Numbered from the stretch's first letter, positions 29,821 through 41,869 are shown. The stretch is 64,000 nucleotides of DNA from Adiantum capillus-veneris (GCA_014529385.2 CM043957.1:90050881-90114880); one strand, 5' to 3'. Numbers and translations: made by a program. Notes: a model not told the origin generated them from the letters alone.

Positions 29821-31296
29821 GCCTTTGTAAATGTGGCGAACATCGTGTTCAACCATAAATCATTTGCCGACAAAGAAGCACACATGGTCATGTACGATGA
29901 TGAAATCTATGATCAGTGGATACACATCTTGGAGAAGCATCAGACATCAACTGCTCGTGGGCGACAACCAAGCATAACAACCTTTAGATGACTAAATGGT
30001 TTAGAAGATAATGATGTCAAGCTACTACAACAAGAGCTGGCAGATGAGAAGATCTGCTTAGTGAAGCAACCAGGTCAAGCGGGCATGCTCGACCTCACTG
30101 CACGTGCAATGGTCTTAAAGAAGACCAGGGTTTTTGAGCCTCAAATGTTGATGGCATTTAAAGAGATAGATCCATCAGCAATAGCAGTTACTTCATGGGA
30201 TCAATGTAAGTCTCATTATAACATTACACATGAGATTTACAAATCTCTCTTCACGAGTTGTACGCAATGGCTAAATCTCCTACTACAAAAAGGAAAGGAG
30301 AAAGAGCCAATTCCTGAGATCACTAGGGGATATGTGCAGTGGATCATTGCACAAAAGAATGGGACTTCTAGTTTGGAATTCATTTTACCATGGACAATCA
30401 AGTGTGTTGGAAAGAATCTGGAAGGCATTGAGTTTCTCTGCAGTGAGAATAGCTCTAAAATTCGTGTTGGTGTTTGCATCATAGACACAACACACAAAAG
30501 TCTTACATCTAGTGGTTGGAGTGCTGCCCAATTTGGTAAAGTAATTGATGGAGTATGTGGGGTAGCACATCAACCATCAGAGTTTTTAATTGCCGGCTTA
30601 GTCAAGTATCAGCATGCTGCTTCCCTAGAGAAGGCAATTTCTGAAAAAGCTAAATGGTATGAAATGCACGTTCTACCTTTGAGCTCCTTAATGGGATCAG
30701 AGACCATCCAAACATGTGCTCTTCGCGAAGTAATTTTCGGGGTTTGGGCATTTTTCAGTCAAGGAGAGCAGTACACCAACTACTCTAGTGTTAAAGAGTC
30801 ATTGTTGGAGCCAATGCATACTCTCTGCATCAATGACGACGAGTATGATGCTGTGACCACGGCCAAATCCTTTTTTGTACGTCGTGCAATCAAATGCATC
30901 TGTCTCAAAGAAGATGATCAAGTGATAGACATCTTCTCATTAGGCTATGGGACTAAAGAGGCACTACAACAACAGAGAAAGGTGATATCAGTTGCATGTA
31001 GTAGTGATCAAATGACGCAATTGGAATCTCTTTACCATTCCATAGTGGAAGAAGACCTTGATCTTAGAAGGTGGGCAGGTGTGGATAACACAGAGAAAGT
31101 CAATGCCAAGGATTCAGAGGAAGAAGAAATTGAAGAACCATTGGATGCAAGTGCTGAGGCTACCCATGATATTAGATTACTGATATTTAGATTATTACTG
31201 TTGTCATTTTATTTTATTTGTACCATCTCAAATCTACCCATGATGTTAAAAACATTGATGTTTGGCTCGTTATTTTTCTCAATTTATTTTCTTTGA
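29821..31296 (+). CDS. ParB-like gene, second exon, with one in-frame TGA
   Basis: It opens AFVNVANIVFNHKSFADKE and is uninterrupted to 31296 except for TGA at 29989-29991 (TTFR-stop-LNGLED). Reading continues in phase for about 435 codons: KQPGQAGMLDL, WDQCKSHYNITHEIYKS, a helical SLEKAISEKAKWYEM, then an acidic end DSEEEEIEEPLDASAEA. The last 40 residues are hydrophobic and AT-coded and may be retained intron or 3' sequence. The stop could come from CGA by C-to-T change. The product would be about 900 residues if intact. The second half has no recognised domain. Confidence 0.6.
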
Positions 31297-32735
31297 AAAA
31301 ATGTGAACATGTGAGTTTGAGTTTTTTCACAATAAATGAATTAGACTTAAGTGTATGATATTATATGGACATGTTTTGGTAAATAGAATTCTACATTTAT
31401 ATATGGTCATAAGATATATATTATGTAATACTTTAAAGTTAATTGATCATATGAGGTTTGGGAAGAATACACTATGACTTGAGGATCATAGAGTTCTTTG
31501 TAGACTTGAGGATCATAGAGTTCTTTGTAGACAAGACACCCTATGGCCCTAGGGCCATAGAATCCCCCAAAAGAAAATGGGATACCCTAAAACCTTACAG
31601 ATGTAGGGTGATTACACTGAGTCTCTAAAAGGGCACATAAGCATCTGGGTTACTCTATAGCCTTAGGCCCATAGGGTGTCAACATAGAATCCCCCAAAAG
31701 AATTTGGCTACCCTACAATCTTATGGATATAGGGTGATTATATAGAGTCTTTAAAAGGGTACATAAGCATTTGGGCTAGTCTACAGCCTTAAGGCCATAG
31801 GGTGTCAGCACAGCTATCCTACAATCTTATGTATATAGAGAGATTACATAAAGTCTCCAAACGGGCACATGAGTATTTGGGATATTCTAGAAGGAAACAT
31901 AAGTTATCCAAGAGAATTTGGGATACCCTAAGGCCTTAGGGCCATAGGGTGGTGACATAGAATCTCCACAGGGGCACTTAAATCACCCCATGGATACAAA
32001 TCACCTAGCTCTTATGGACACGTCTTATAAAACATCACATGACACCCTATAACCTTTAGACCATAGGTTGGTTATTCTAGGTCACCTAAAGACTCTTTAA
32101 GTGTTTCAAGAACATTTTTTGTTGGCCTTATATCTTGTGTCCATATCTAGGTGTCTATTGAGAATGAAATAAGCTAGAAAAAACTAAAAAGTATTTAGTC
32201 CTCAAAATTCCAAAATGAGAGTTTGAACAATTGATGTATGATCATTTTTTGTTGGGTGTAAGTCCTTCTATTGTGAATTGATGGTGTAAGCGTTTGAAAT
32301 AATCACCTTTGTATTGCAACTAACTAGATTAAACATATTCGCTTTGAAATAATTATCTTTGTATTGAAACTAACTAGATTAAACATATATTCAATATTTT
32401 TTGTAAATGCCAATTGATTGCTTAGATAGTAAACATCGAGTATAAATGGTTATTGAAGAATTTGTCCTTTGGATTATGTGAAGATTTATTTCTTTGATTG
32501 TAACAAGATTTTATTCAAAGATATAAAGTGCGAGTATTTTGTTCCAAACTATGATTTTGTTTCTCTTCTAGATGATGCAGAGAATTGGAATTTATATCTT
32601 GAATTTTTTTCAATAGAGGGAAGCTAGGACTAGTAGAATTTTTTAGCTTGTCATGTAGCAATCGGAACATTGTATCAAGGTTTATTGAAAAGAAATGATT
32701 GTATAATGTATAACCATTGTTTAAGTTTGTGAATT
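31297..32735 (+). other. AT-rich spacer with a small palindrome cluster
   Basis: No gene is visible. Between about 31480 and 32060 several units of the palindrome type recur (ACCCTATGGCCCTAGGGCC, CCTTAAGGCCATAGGGTG), together with AGAATCCCCCAAAAG phrases. 32270-32380 holds two near-identical 60 bp copies of GAAATAATYAYCTTTGTATTG text. It may be intron or intergenic sequence. Confidence 0.5.
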
Positions 32736-32880
32736 AGAAGTAGAAGGCAATGCAAGTTCCAAAACATGTGAAATGCCATAAGGAGAATCCAACACAAATA
32801 CTTTTGCCCCTCAGGATTTGTAAATCAAAGTGCATGGTGAGCCGGACCTTCCATCCACCAACAGATCAATGCATTTGTGA
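32736..32880 (+). pseudogene. relic exon copy (exon B) of the FCP1-like gene
   Basis: It reads EVEGNASSKTCEMP, then a stop, then GESNTNTFAPQDL and KVHGEPDLPSTN, and aligns with 38190-38330 at the start of the FCP1-like region. Stops show that it is dead. It precedes the first copy of the 2.6 kb duplication, so at least three partial copies of this gene segment exist in the element. Confidence 0.6.
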
Positions 32881-33028
32881 ATTATAGTACTTGCAAATTT
32901 GATTTAAATGTTTGAATGTTATGATGATATTTGAAGGCAAAGACCCCTTCAACTGTGTGGAAAAGCAACAAATGTATGATGTATGATAATGATTCAATTT
33001 TGTATATCGTGTTGCATATTTATCGCAG

Positions 33029-35577
33029 TATTAACTTACACATTTTGCTAGCATAGAGGACACCCTATGGCCCTAGGACCATAGAATTCCATCATATCCC
33101 ATGTACAATTTCTCTTTTACCATAGAGGACATCTTATGGATCTAGGGTCATAAGACGCCAACATAGTGCATAAATGGCTTCTTATAAGTATACACGTAAA
33201 CATAGTGCATAGAGGGAATTTTACTAGCATAAAGACCGCCCTATGGCCTTGGGACCATAGGGTGCCAACATAGAGCATAGAGGGCTTTTTATTAGAACCT
33301 TGTTGCCCTTGGGACACCATAGTGCCATAAAGTGGTTTTTGTATATATAGTAGAGAATTCTCACACACATGATACCTTGGTCACTATCTAGCCCTTGGAC
33401 CATATGATAGTAGCATAGAGAACACCCTATAGCCCTAGAATTTCCTTCTATCCCTAGCGCCATACACTGCCAACATATAGTATACATGGTTTCTTCATAG
33501 AGCAAACCTTTTAGCCCTACACTATAGAGTGTAAACCTAGACCTATAATGTATCATACTAGCATAATAGGCACCCTATGACCCTGAGGCCAAAGAGTACC
33601 AATTTAGGGCATAAAGGGTCTTTTCCTAAGTTGAAGGGCACCTTGTGGGCCTAGGCAGCACCCTATGGCCCCAGGGCCATAGGGTGTCAACATAGTCAAA
33701 TGGGGTGTAAAATTAGAGCATAGAGGGTTTCTTACTATCATGGAGGACACCCTATGTCCTTGGTGCCATAGGGTGCAAACATATAGAATGGAGGATTTAT
33801 TGCTAGCATAGAGAGCACCCTATGGCCTTGGGGCCATATGATTCCAACAAAGAGCATAAACGGTTTTTTGATAGCATAGAGGATAGATTATTTCCCTGGG
33901 GCCATATGATACAAAAATAAAAGAGTCTTAAGAAGGGCACCTAGGCCACTAAATCACCATGGGGCCATAAGGTGGTCTTTATGGGGAATGCTCCTAAAGG
34001 ATTCCTTGGCTATCCTATGGCCTTTGGCTACCAACATAGAGTTTAGATGGTTTCTTACTAACATAGAGCTCACCTTGTGGCCTACGGTCTTTAGATTCTA
34101 ATATAGAGTTCCAATGGTTTCATACTAGGCGTAAAGGGCACCCTATGGCCTTGGGGCCATAGAGTGTCAATGTAGAGCGTAGAGGTTTCCTTTCTAACAT
34201 AGAGGGCACCATGTGGCCTAGGAGCCATTTGATACACCCTATGGCCCGAGGGTTGTAGGTTGCAAATGTAGACAAGGTTTCTTAGTAGCATTATAAAGGG
34301 TACCTTGCGGCCCTCAAGTCTCCATAGGGTGCCAACATAGAGCGTAGAAGGTTTTTCTTACTAGCATAGAGGACATCCTATGGCCTTGGGGCCATTGGGT
34401 TTCAATATTGAGCATAGAGGATTTCATACTAGCATAGAGGCTACCTTGTGGCCCTAGGTCCATAGGGTGCAAACATAGAGAATAGAGGATTTCTTACTAT
34501 CATAGAGGGTACCTTGTGCCCCTAGGTCCATAGGGTGAAAACATAGAGCATAGAGGATCATTTGTTACTAGCACAGAGGGCACCCTATGGCCCAAAGGCC
34601 ATAGAGTGATAACATGTAGCATAAAGGGTTTCTTACTAGCATAAGAGGAGGACCTTGTGGCCCTCGGGTCATAGGGTGCCAACATAAAGCATATATGGTT
34701 TCTTACTAGTGCTCATAGAGGGCATCTTGTGGCCCTATGACAACCCATGACCTTAGAGCCGTAGGGTGACACATAAATAAAGTACCATATGGCTTTGAAT
34801 CCATATATCTATTTATATGTTGAGACCTCCCAACAATCCTAACCCTATGGCCTTGAGGCCATAACGAGACATATTTTGGATTATCTTAAAGTCATAGAGA
34901 TATCTACAAAGAGAACAGTATGGCCTGAAGGCCATAAGAAACTTAGTCAAGTAAATCATCCAATGCAAGAAGATCATGGAAATAGAAAATGAGAGTTCTG
35001 CTCTAGAACTTAAAGGCATAAATGTTTCTCCAAGTATACTTCTAGGCGCCACCATCATGGACAAAGAACTAATGTAGCTAGATAAATATTAGAAATCTCT
35101 AGACAATAAGGAACATAAAAATAAATTCATTGTAGATGTGTTGTCAGTTAGTAAATTTTCTATTTGCGATTAGTTTTTTCTAAGAGTGTGACAAGAAAGA
35201 GTTATCAAAATGTAGATACTTTGGAATCTAAAATTAGGTGTTCTTTAAACTTGCAGTCCTTCAACAAGATATTGCGGCTGACAAAGTTTTACTCGAGATT
35301 GTTGGTATAGAGGATGCTAATGCCATTGACCCTACTGAGAAATATTCTATCAATCTCCATGTCAACGAAAGAGTTTCTGACGAAGATGACAAGAATCTAC
35401 AAGTCTTTGAAGGTCAACTGCTACAAGGACTGGAGATAAATTTAAAGAGTAATCCAATGGAAGAAGACAGTGAAAGTTCCAGAACATGTGCAAGGGAAGA
35501 AGAAGAATCCAATGAAAATATTCTAGTAGCCCAAGAGTTGGGAATTGGATTGCATGACACCACAATGGAAGTAGAAG
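33029..35577 (+). repeat. 2.55 kb tandem duplication, copy 1
   Basis: It starts TATTAACTTACACATTTTGC and is nearly identical to 35626-38199, unit by unit. It contains a palindrome array (33040-34860) and exon A (35257-35577). Copy 1 lacks about 65 bp present in copy 2 near 36810-36890. Between the copies lies a 48 bp GT...TTTCAG stretch that looks like a minimal intron. Confidence 0.88.
35257..35577 (+). CDS. exon A, copy 1: acidic repeat-bearing exon
   Basis: An acceptor TTTAAACTTGCAG ends at 35256 and a donor GTTTGT follows at 35578, so this is a clean internal exon of 321 bases. It encodes LQQDIAADKVLLEIVGIEDA and an acidic region with ESSRTCAREEEESNENIL. That 35-residue phrase recurs in the next exon, so the protein has internal repeats. 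No domain is recognised. In copy 2 the matching exon has no donor and runs straight on into the FCP1-like part. Confidence 0.5.
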
Positions 35578-35625
35578 GTTTGTTTTTTTCTTTTTTTTTT
35601 CTGAAAAGCTCTTTCAATTTCAGAG

Positions 35626-38199
35626 TATTAACTTACACATTTTGCTAGCATAGAGGACACCCTATGGCCCTAGGACCATAGCATGCCATCATATCCCATG
35701 TACAATTTCGCTTTTACCATAGAGGACATCTTATGGATCTAAGGTCATAAGACGCCAACATAGTGCATAAATGGCTTCTTATAAGTATACACGTAAACAT
35801 AGTGAATAGAGGGAATTTTACTAGCATAAAGATCGCCCTATGGCCTTGGGGCCATAGGGTGCCAACATAGAGCATAGAGAGCTTTTTATTAGCACCTTGT
35901 TACCCTTAGGACACACATGATACCTTGGTCACTATCTGGTCCTTGGACCATATGATAGTAGAATAGAGGACACCCTATAGCCCTAGGGTTTCCTTCTATC
36001 CCTAGGTCCATACACTGCCAACATATAGTATACATGGTTTCTTCATAGAGAAAACCTTTTAGCCCTACGCAATAGAGTGGAAACCTTGACCATATAATGT
36101 ATCCTACTAGCATAGAGGGCACCCTATGACCCTGAGGCCAAAGAGTACCAATTTAGGGCATAAAGGGTCTTTTCCTAGGTTGAAGGGCACCTTTTGGCGC
36201 TAGGGAGAACCCTATGGCCCCAGGTCCATAGGGTGTCAACATAGTCAAATGGGGTGTAAACTTAGAGCATAGAGGGTTTCTTACTATCATGGAGGACACC
36301 CTATGTCCTTGGTGCCATAGGGTGCAAGCATATAGCATGGAGGGTTTCTTGATAGCATAGAGAGCACCCTGTGGACTTGGGGCCATATGATTTCAACAAA
36401 GAGCATAAACGGTTTTTTGATAGCATAGAGGATAGCTTATTTCCCTGGGGCCATATGATACAAAAATAAAAGAGTCTTAAGAAGGGCACCTAGGCCACTA
36501 AATTACCATGGGGCCATAAGGTGGTCTTTGTGGGGAATGCTCCTAAAGGGTTCCTTGGCTATCCTATGGCCTTTGGCTACCAACATAGAGTTTAGATGGT
36601 TTCTTACTAACATAGAGCTCACCTTGTGGCCTACGGTCTTTAGATGCTAATATAGAGTTTCAATGGTTTCATACTAGGCGTAAAGGGCACCCTATGGCCT
36701 TGGGGCCATAGAGTGACAATGTAGAGCGCAGAGGTTTCCTTTCTAGCATAGAGGGCACCATGTGGCCTAGGAGCCATTTGATGCACCCTATGGCCCGAGG
36801 GCCGTAGGTTGCCAATGTAGACCGTAGAGGTTTTCTTTCTAGCATAGAGGGAACCTTGTGGCCTAGGGGCTATTTGGTGCTCCCCTAGAGCATACAAGGT
36901 TTCTTAGTAGCATTATAAAGGGTACCTTGTGGCCCTCAAGTCTCCATAGGGTGCCAACATAGAGAGTAGAGGGTTTTTCTTACTAGCATAGAGGACATCC
37001 TATGGCCTTGGGGCCATAGGGTTTCAATATTGAGCATAGAGGATTTCATACTAGCATAGAGGCTACCTTGTGGCACTAGGTCCATAGGGTGCAAACATAG
37101 AGAATAGAGGATTTCTTACTATCATAGAGGGTACCTTGTGGCCCTAGGTCCATAGGGTGAAAACATAGAGCATAGAGGATCATTTGTTACTAGCACATAG
37201 GGCACCCTATGGCCCAAACGCCATAGAGTGATAACATGTAGCATAAAGGGTTTCTTACTAGCATACGAGGCAGACCTTGTGGCCCTCGGGTCATAGGGTG
37301 CCAACATAAAGCATATATGGTTTCTTACTAGTGCTCATAGAGGGCATCTTGTGGCCCTATGACAACCCATGGCCTTAGGGCCATAGGGTGACACATAAAT
37401 AAAGTACCATATGGCTTTGAATCCATATATCTATTTATATGTTGAGACCTCCCAACAATCCTAACCCTATGGCCTTGAGGCCATAAAGAGACATATTTTG
37501 GATTATCTTAAAGTCATAGAGATATCTACAAAGAGAACAGTATGGCCTGAAGGCCATAAGAAACTTAGTCAAGTAAATCATCCAATGCAAGAAGATCATG
37601 GAAATAGAAAATGAGAGTTCTGCTCTAGAACTTAAAGGCATAAATGTTTCTCCAAGTATACTTCTAGGCGCCACCATCATGGACAAAGAACTAATGTAGC
37701 TAGATAAATATTAGAAATCTCTAGACAATAAGGAACATAAAAATAAATTCATTGTAGATGTGTTGTCAGTTAGTAAATTTTCTATTTGCGATTAGTTTTT
37801 TCTAAGAGTGTGACAAGAAAGAGTTATCAAAATGTAGATACTTTGGAATCTAAAATTAGGTGTTCTTTAAACTTGCAGTCCTTCAACAAGATATTGCGGC
37901 TGACAAAGTTTTACTCAAGATTGTTGGTATAGAGGATGCTAATTCCATTGACCCTACTGAGAAAGATTCTATCAATCTCCATGTCAACCAAATAGTTTCT
38001 GACGAAGATGACAAGAATCTACAAGTCTTTGAAGGTCGACTGCTACAACGACTGGAGATAAATTTAAAGAGTAATCCAATGGAAGAAGACAGTGAAAGTT
38101 CCAGAACATGTGCAAGGGAAGAAGAAGAATCCAATGAAAATATTCTAGTAGCCCAAGAGTTGGGAATTGGATTGCATGACATCACAATGGATGTAGAAG
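35626..38199 (+). repeat. 2.57 kb tandem duplication, copy 2
   Basis: The second copy of 33029-35577, with its own palindrome array (35640-37480) and exon A (from 37879). The close match of both coding and repeat parts points to a recent unequal exchange. Confidence 0.88.
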
Positions 38200-39259
38200 G
38201 CAATGGAAGTTCTAGAACATGTGCAACGCCAGAAGGAGAATCCAACACAAATATTTTAGCACCCAGGATTTGGAAATCGAAGTGCATGGTGAGTCAGACC
38301 TTTTATCCACCAACAAACCAATGCTGACTATAATAGTGAGCTTGTGTGGATTGTTCCTGAGGAGATGCTGGCAAAAGTCCAAGAAAATGAAGAGCTTAAA
38401 GTTTGGACATGAGCATATTGTTCTTCGTCCAGGATGCATTGAGTTTTTAAAGGCTCTATTTAGCAATTTCAATGTAGGGATATGGTCAGCTGCTAATGAC
38501 ATGCATGTTATGGACATCATCAAGATTTTAGAAAAAGAAGCGAAAGAAAAATTTCCATTCTTTATGATCTGGGGGCAAAGCCAATGTCAACCATGCGTAG
38601 AATCAAGGATCACTCGCTTAGATAATCTAGGAGTAGAAGCACTTTTCAAACCGTTGGCTATTGCATCATCAAAATTTGGGCTTGATGCAAGAAGATTGCT
38701 TCTTGTAGATGATGAACCATTAAAGGGATGTGTGAATCGTGCAGTGAATTGTATTTTTCCACCATCATTTAATGTTGATGATGAGGAGGATAATATCCTC
38801 CTTGGGGAGCTGCTACCATATATCAAAGCTCTCAATCATGTTAATGACATTCGCACAGTTACAGGGTCTCATTGATATAGACAAGCACCCATTGCTCAAG
38901 GTCATGAGCTTTATAACCGTATACACAAAGTTGTTGCAGAGTGGGAGGAGAGAAATATAATTTTTCTAGGAAAAACCTACTCCACGGGAAGGCTACCAGA
39001 AGTTTCTCGTCCTCTTCACGATGAGAAAGTTACAACATCTAGCACTAGTGGAATGTCCACTCGAAGTCAAGACAAGAAACTTTCAGCACGTGATCGAGAA
39101 AAAGTAAGGGTCTTAAAGAATATCAAATCATTATTAGCCTTGAAAGGTACAGAAGCAATCATGCTTGTCCAAAAATTGGGATACAAGGAGCCTGTGATCA
39201 AAGTACATGAAGCCAGGAATTATATAAAGCATCTAAAAATTCAGTATGATCTCAAATAG
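37879..39259 (+). pseudogene. FCP1/HAD-like phosphatase gene copy, catalytically degraded
   Basis: It starts after the acceptor TTTAAACTTGCAG. Exon A leads into GNGSSRTCATPEGES, then a frameshift near 38265-38290 moves to the frame open to 38875. There HIVLRPGCIEFLKALF, VGIWSAAND, MIWGQSQCQPC and LLLVDDEPLKGC follow the plan of plant FCP1-type HAD phosphatases (D-x-D motif, R-P-x-x-x-x-F-L, V-W-S-x, V-D-D-x-P). The expected D-x-D site reads SLCG, so it is not catalytic. A TGA at 38873-38875 is followed in the same frame by 128 more codons (ELYNRIHKVVAEW, EARNYIKHLKIQYDLK) to 39259. FCP1 enzymes remove phosphate from the RNA polymerase II tail; this copy probably cannot. Confidence 0.65.
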
Positions 39260-39727
39260 CCCTATATCAAGAAATGATGGAGCAATGTTTTGTAACATTT
39301 TGTCATTTACAAAGATCTTTATGTACTTAGAGACTTTGTTAGAGTGCTTAGGGTTTCAAGATATATGAAGATGTAAATGATGAATAGTTTTTTAAATTGT
39401 CTTTCAATACTATAAGTAACTTCTGAGTTTCATGTGCCAAATGCTCGTTTTTAAAAAAGCTTTTATGTTGTTTGCTTTGAAATTTGAGTTCATTGTGCCA
39501 TCAAGGACAATATACATGCTCATAAGGTCAAATCTTGCTCTATAACCTTGGGGGAATTTCACTTTATGGTCTTAACACCCTATGAATCTAAGGCCATAGG
39601 GTCATAGTTTGGCATGTGTTCTTGCATAAGACTTACTAAGTGTAACCACAAATTAGCACCCTATGTCCCTAAGGTCTTCAACACACTTAAGATCTCTATA
39701 TTAACTTTCCTTTTTTAATCATTTCAG
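39260..39727 (+). other. presumed intron or intergenic spacer
   Basis: AT-rich, with two worn palindrome units (39580-39605, 39657-39680). It ends in TTTTTTAATCATTTCAG, a strong acceptor, so it may be an intron joining the two FCP1-like parts. Confidence 0.4.
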
Positions 39728-40320
39728 AGCTTCTAAGAAAAAATGTTTTGCTATTAGATTATCACAAAATAGAGGAGCTCCCTTTCATATTACATCAAAT
39801 ATCACATTCAAACCAAGAGCAATGGTTTCATTATCTACCAACATCTTTCAAACAGGAAAAAAGAACGCTTAACTTGGATTTAGAGGGTGTGCTTCTTGCA
39901 ACATTTGAACTTCAATCAAGGCCAACTTGGACCAAGTACATGTGCATTGTAGAAGATAACAATGAGGTGTATGCGGTGCGTCGAGATGCAGAGTATTTCT
40001 TAAGATTTTTCTTTGAGTTCTTTGAGGTTTGGATTTGGAGCTGTCATCGTTTACAAAAAGCTCAACACATAATCAAAACCTGTTTTCCTACACAAAGTCA
40101 CAAATTCAAGATGATTATGGATAACCGGTGCTGCCAAAATTCAACTTTCATGATCGGTTACAAAAGAGCCTATCACAAAAATCTTTCGACCATATGGAGG
40201 CTATTTGATTATTTAGATGGGGGCAACACTATAATATTTGATGATAGTCCATATCGAGTGATGTGGAATATGCAAGGAACTTATATGATTTTTCCAAAGT
40301 TTTGGAACCAACCTACTTAA
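39728..40320 (+). CDS. second FCP1/HAD-like domain, degraded D-x-D
   Basis: It is open from the acceptor at 39727 to TAA 40318-40320. It reads LNLDLEGVLLATFE (catalytic D-x-D appears as D-L-E), VRRDAEYFLRFFFEFFEVWIWSC, RCCQNSTF, HKNLSTIWRLF and IIFDDSPYRVMWNMQGTYMIFP. The D-D-S-P-Y block and the V-W-I-W-S block are the FCP1-homology signatures. Whether this is the last exon of the preceding gene or a second tandem gene is open. No nonsense codon interrupts it. The D-to-E change at the second Asp makes normal phosphatase activity doubtful. Confidence 0.6.
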
Positions 40321-40779
40321 TTGCTTGAAAGTTTTTTAAAAGATGAAATTGTTCCATGGTTATGTGGATGGTTGTATGCTAAAGACAAGAGAGTATATAC
40401 CATAAGAAATTTTGTAATGTTCCATCCTGATCCTGAACTCACTATGTAATGCAATGTTATATGTCTCAAAGGACTCAAAATCTCAAGAGAAGGAGGCCAT
40501 TTTAAGTGTACTAGTTAAGTATTCTAAATACCATCTACCAAGTATTTGGCAATGTGTACTTTTCAAAATTTAAACTTGATGGAATGTTGTGGGATATCTT
40601 GAAACATCTTTAAACTATTTTTTTACTGAAGTGCATCCTATTGTCAGGAGACTTCTCTCATTCAAGTTCTTTGGTTTCATTGTTTGATGCTTCTATGGTA
40701 TTGTTAACTTTTTCTTCTTATTAATTGTCTTTATTAAGTGATCCAAACAATCAGAATGTTCTTGATATTTGGTAGTGTT

Positions 40780-41070
40780 ACAAAACGGTGTTTTTTGAAC
40801 ACCCTCAATCTTGGAGATATCATACTCTTTCTAGTTAGTACTTTATTGTACATGCGATAAAGACCATCATTTTTATGAAACTGTCAAGTTGGTGGTAATC
40901 TTTATGTTTATACTTTATACTATTTTGACATAATCAATGTATACAATTCGTATTATTCATATCAAATGGTGTTTTTAAACACCTCCTTTTTTTGAGACAC
41001 CATCTCTAAAACCTTTGAGTGAAGTTTGAAAGCATGTACTTGATGTACAAAATCTTCATCTTAACATTGA
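40780..41070. repeat. right subterminal repeat, copy 1
   Basis: It contains GGTGTTTTTTGAACACC and, 185 bp on, GGTGTTTTTAAACACCTCC followed by TTTGAGACACC. The phrases GACATAATCAATGTATAC and ATCATATCAAATGG-like text recur at 41870-42160. The cores AACACC and GGTGTT match the terminal repeat. Confidence 0.55.
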
Positions 41071-41210
41071 TTCTTTGGCACAAACTTATATTAGGAGTTT
41101 TTATATTGTAGTTTTATGTTAAGAAATAATTTGAAAGTTAGAATTATGATAGTTTATCTAAGTAAGAGCCTCATCTAACTTTGTATAGTTAAATAAAATA
41201 CCAAATGGAA

Positions 41211-41840
41211 TTATAGGTGCAATAGATGACATCTTATGGTCTTAGGGCCATAGGATACTCTATAGTATTGTTTAGATTTTTTAATTGTTTGTGAACATAG
41301 ATCATAGAGGGTTTTTCTCACTACCATAGAGGATATCCTATGGCTTTGGGGCCACATGGTCTCAATATTGAGCGTAGAGGATTTCTTACTAGCATAGAGG
41401 GTACCTTGTGGCCCTAGGTCCATAGGGTGCAAACACAGAGTATAGAGGAGTTCTTACTAGCATAGAGGGCACCCTATGGTCTAAGGCCATATGGTGACAA
41501 CATATAGAATAAAGGGTTTCTAACTAGCATACGAGGCACACCTTGTGCGCCTTGGGACATAGAGTGCCAACATAGAGCATAGAAGGGTTTCTTATTGGCA
41601 TAAACAACATCTTGTGGCCCTAAGACAACCTACAGCCTTAGGGACATAGGGTGGCACATAAATAAAGTCCCATATGGCTTTGAAGGACTGGATCTCTTTA
41701 TACGTTGGGACCAGCTAACAATCCTAACCCTATGGCCTTGAGGTCATAAAGAGACATATATTACAGTCATAGACATGTCTACAAACAACACCATATGGCC
41801 TTAAGGCCATAGGTGCAATAGATGGCATCTCATGGTCTTA
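41211..41840. repeat. palindrome array D
   Basis: Units of the same type as in the 33-37 kb arrays (TTCTTACTAGCATAGAGGG, ACCCTATGG..CCATATGG). It begins and ends with two copies of AGGTGCAATAGATG (41215, 41811), so the array is itself bracketed by a direct repeat. The rest of 40321-42329 is AT-rich without genes. Confidence 0.75.
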
Positions 41841-41869
41841 TAGCCATAGGATACTATATAGTATTGTTT

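Noticed and set aside
29989-29991. UGA read as a sense codon or repaired by U-to-C RNA editing
   Set aside because: Stop repair by U-to-C editing is known in organelles of some seed-free plants, not for nuclear genes; a C-to-T mutation is simpler, and other stops (TAG, TAA) occur too.
20519-37480. CRISPR-like pattern (short palindromes at regular spacing)
   Set aside because: The sequence is plant nuclear DNA, the intervening segments are themselves repeats, spacing varies between arrays, and no Cas gene is present.
34813-37686. Identical 83-codon minus frames at 34813-35064 and 37435-37686
   Set aside because: They are identical only because the 2.6 kb segment is duplicated; they lie opposite the exon-bearing strand and include repeat sequence.
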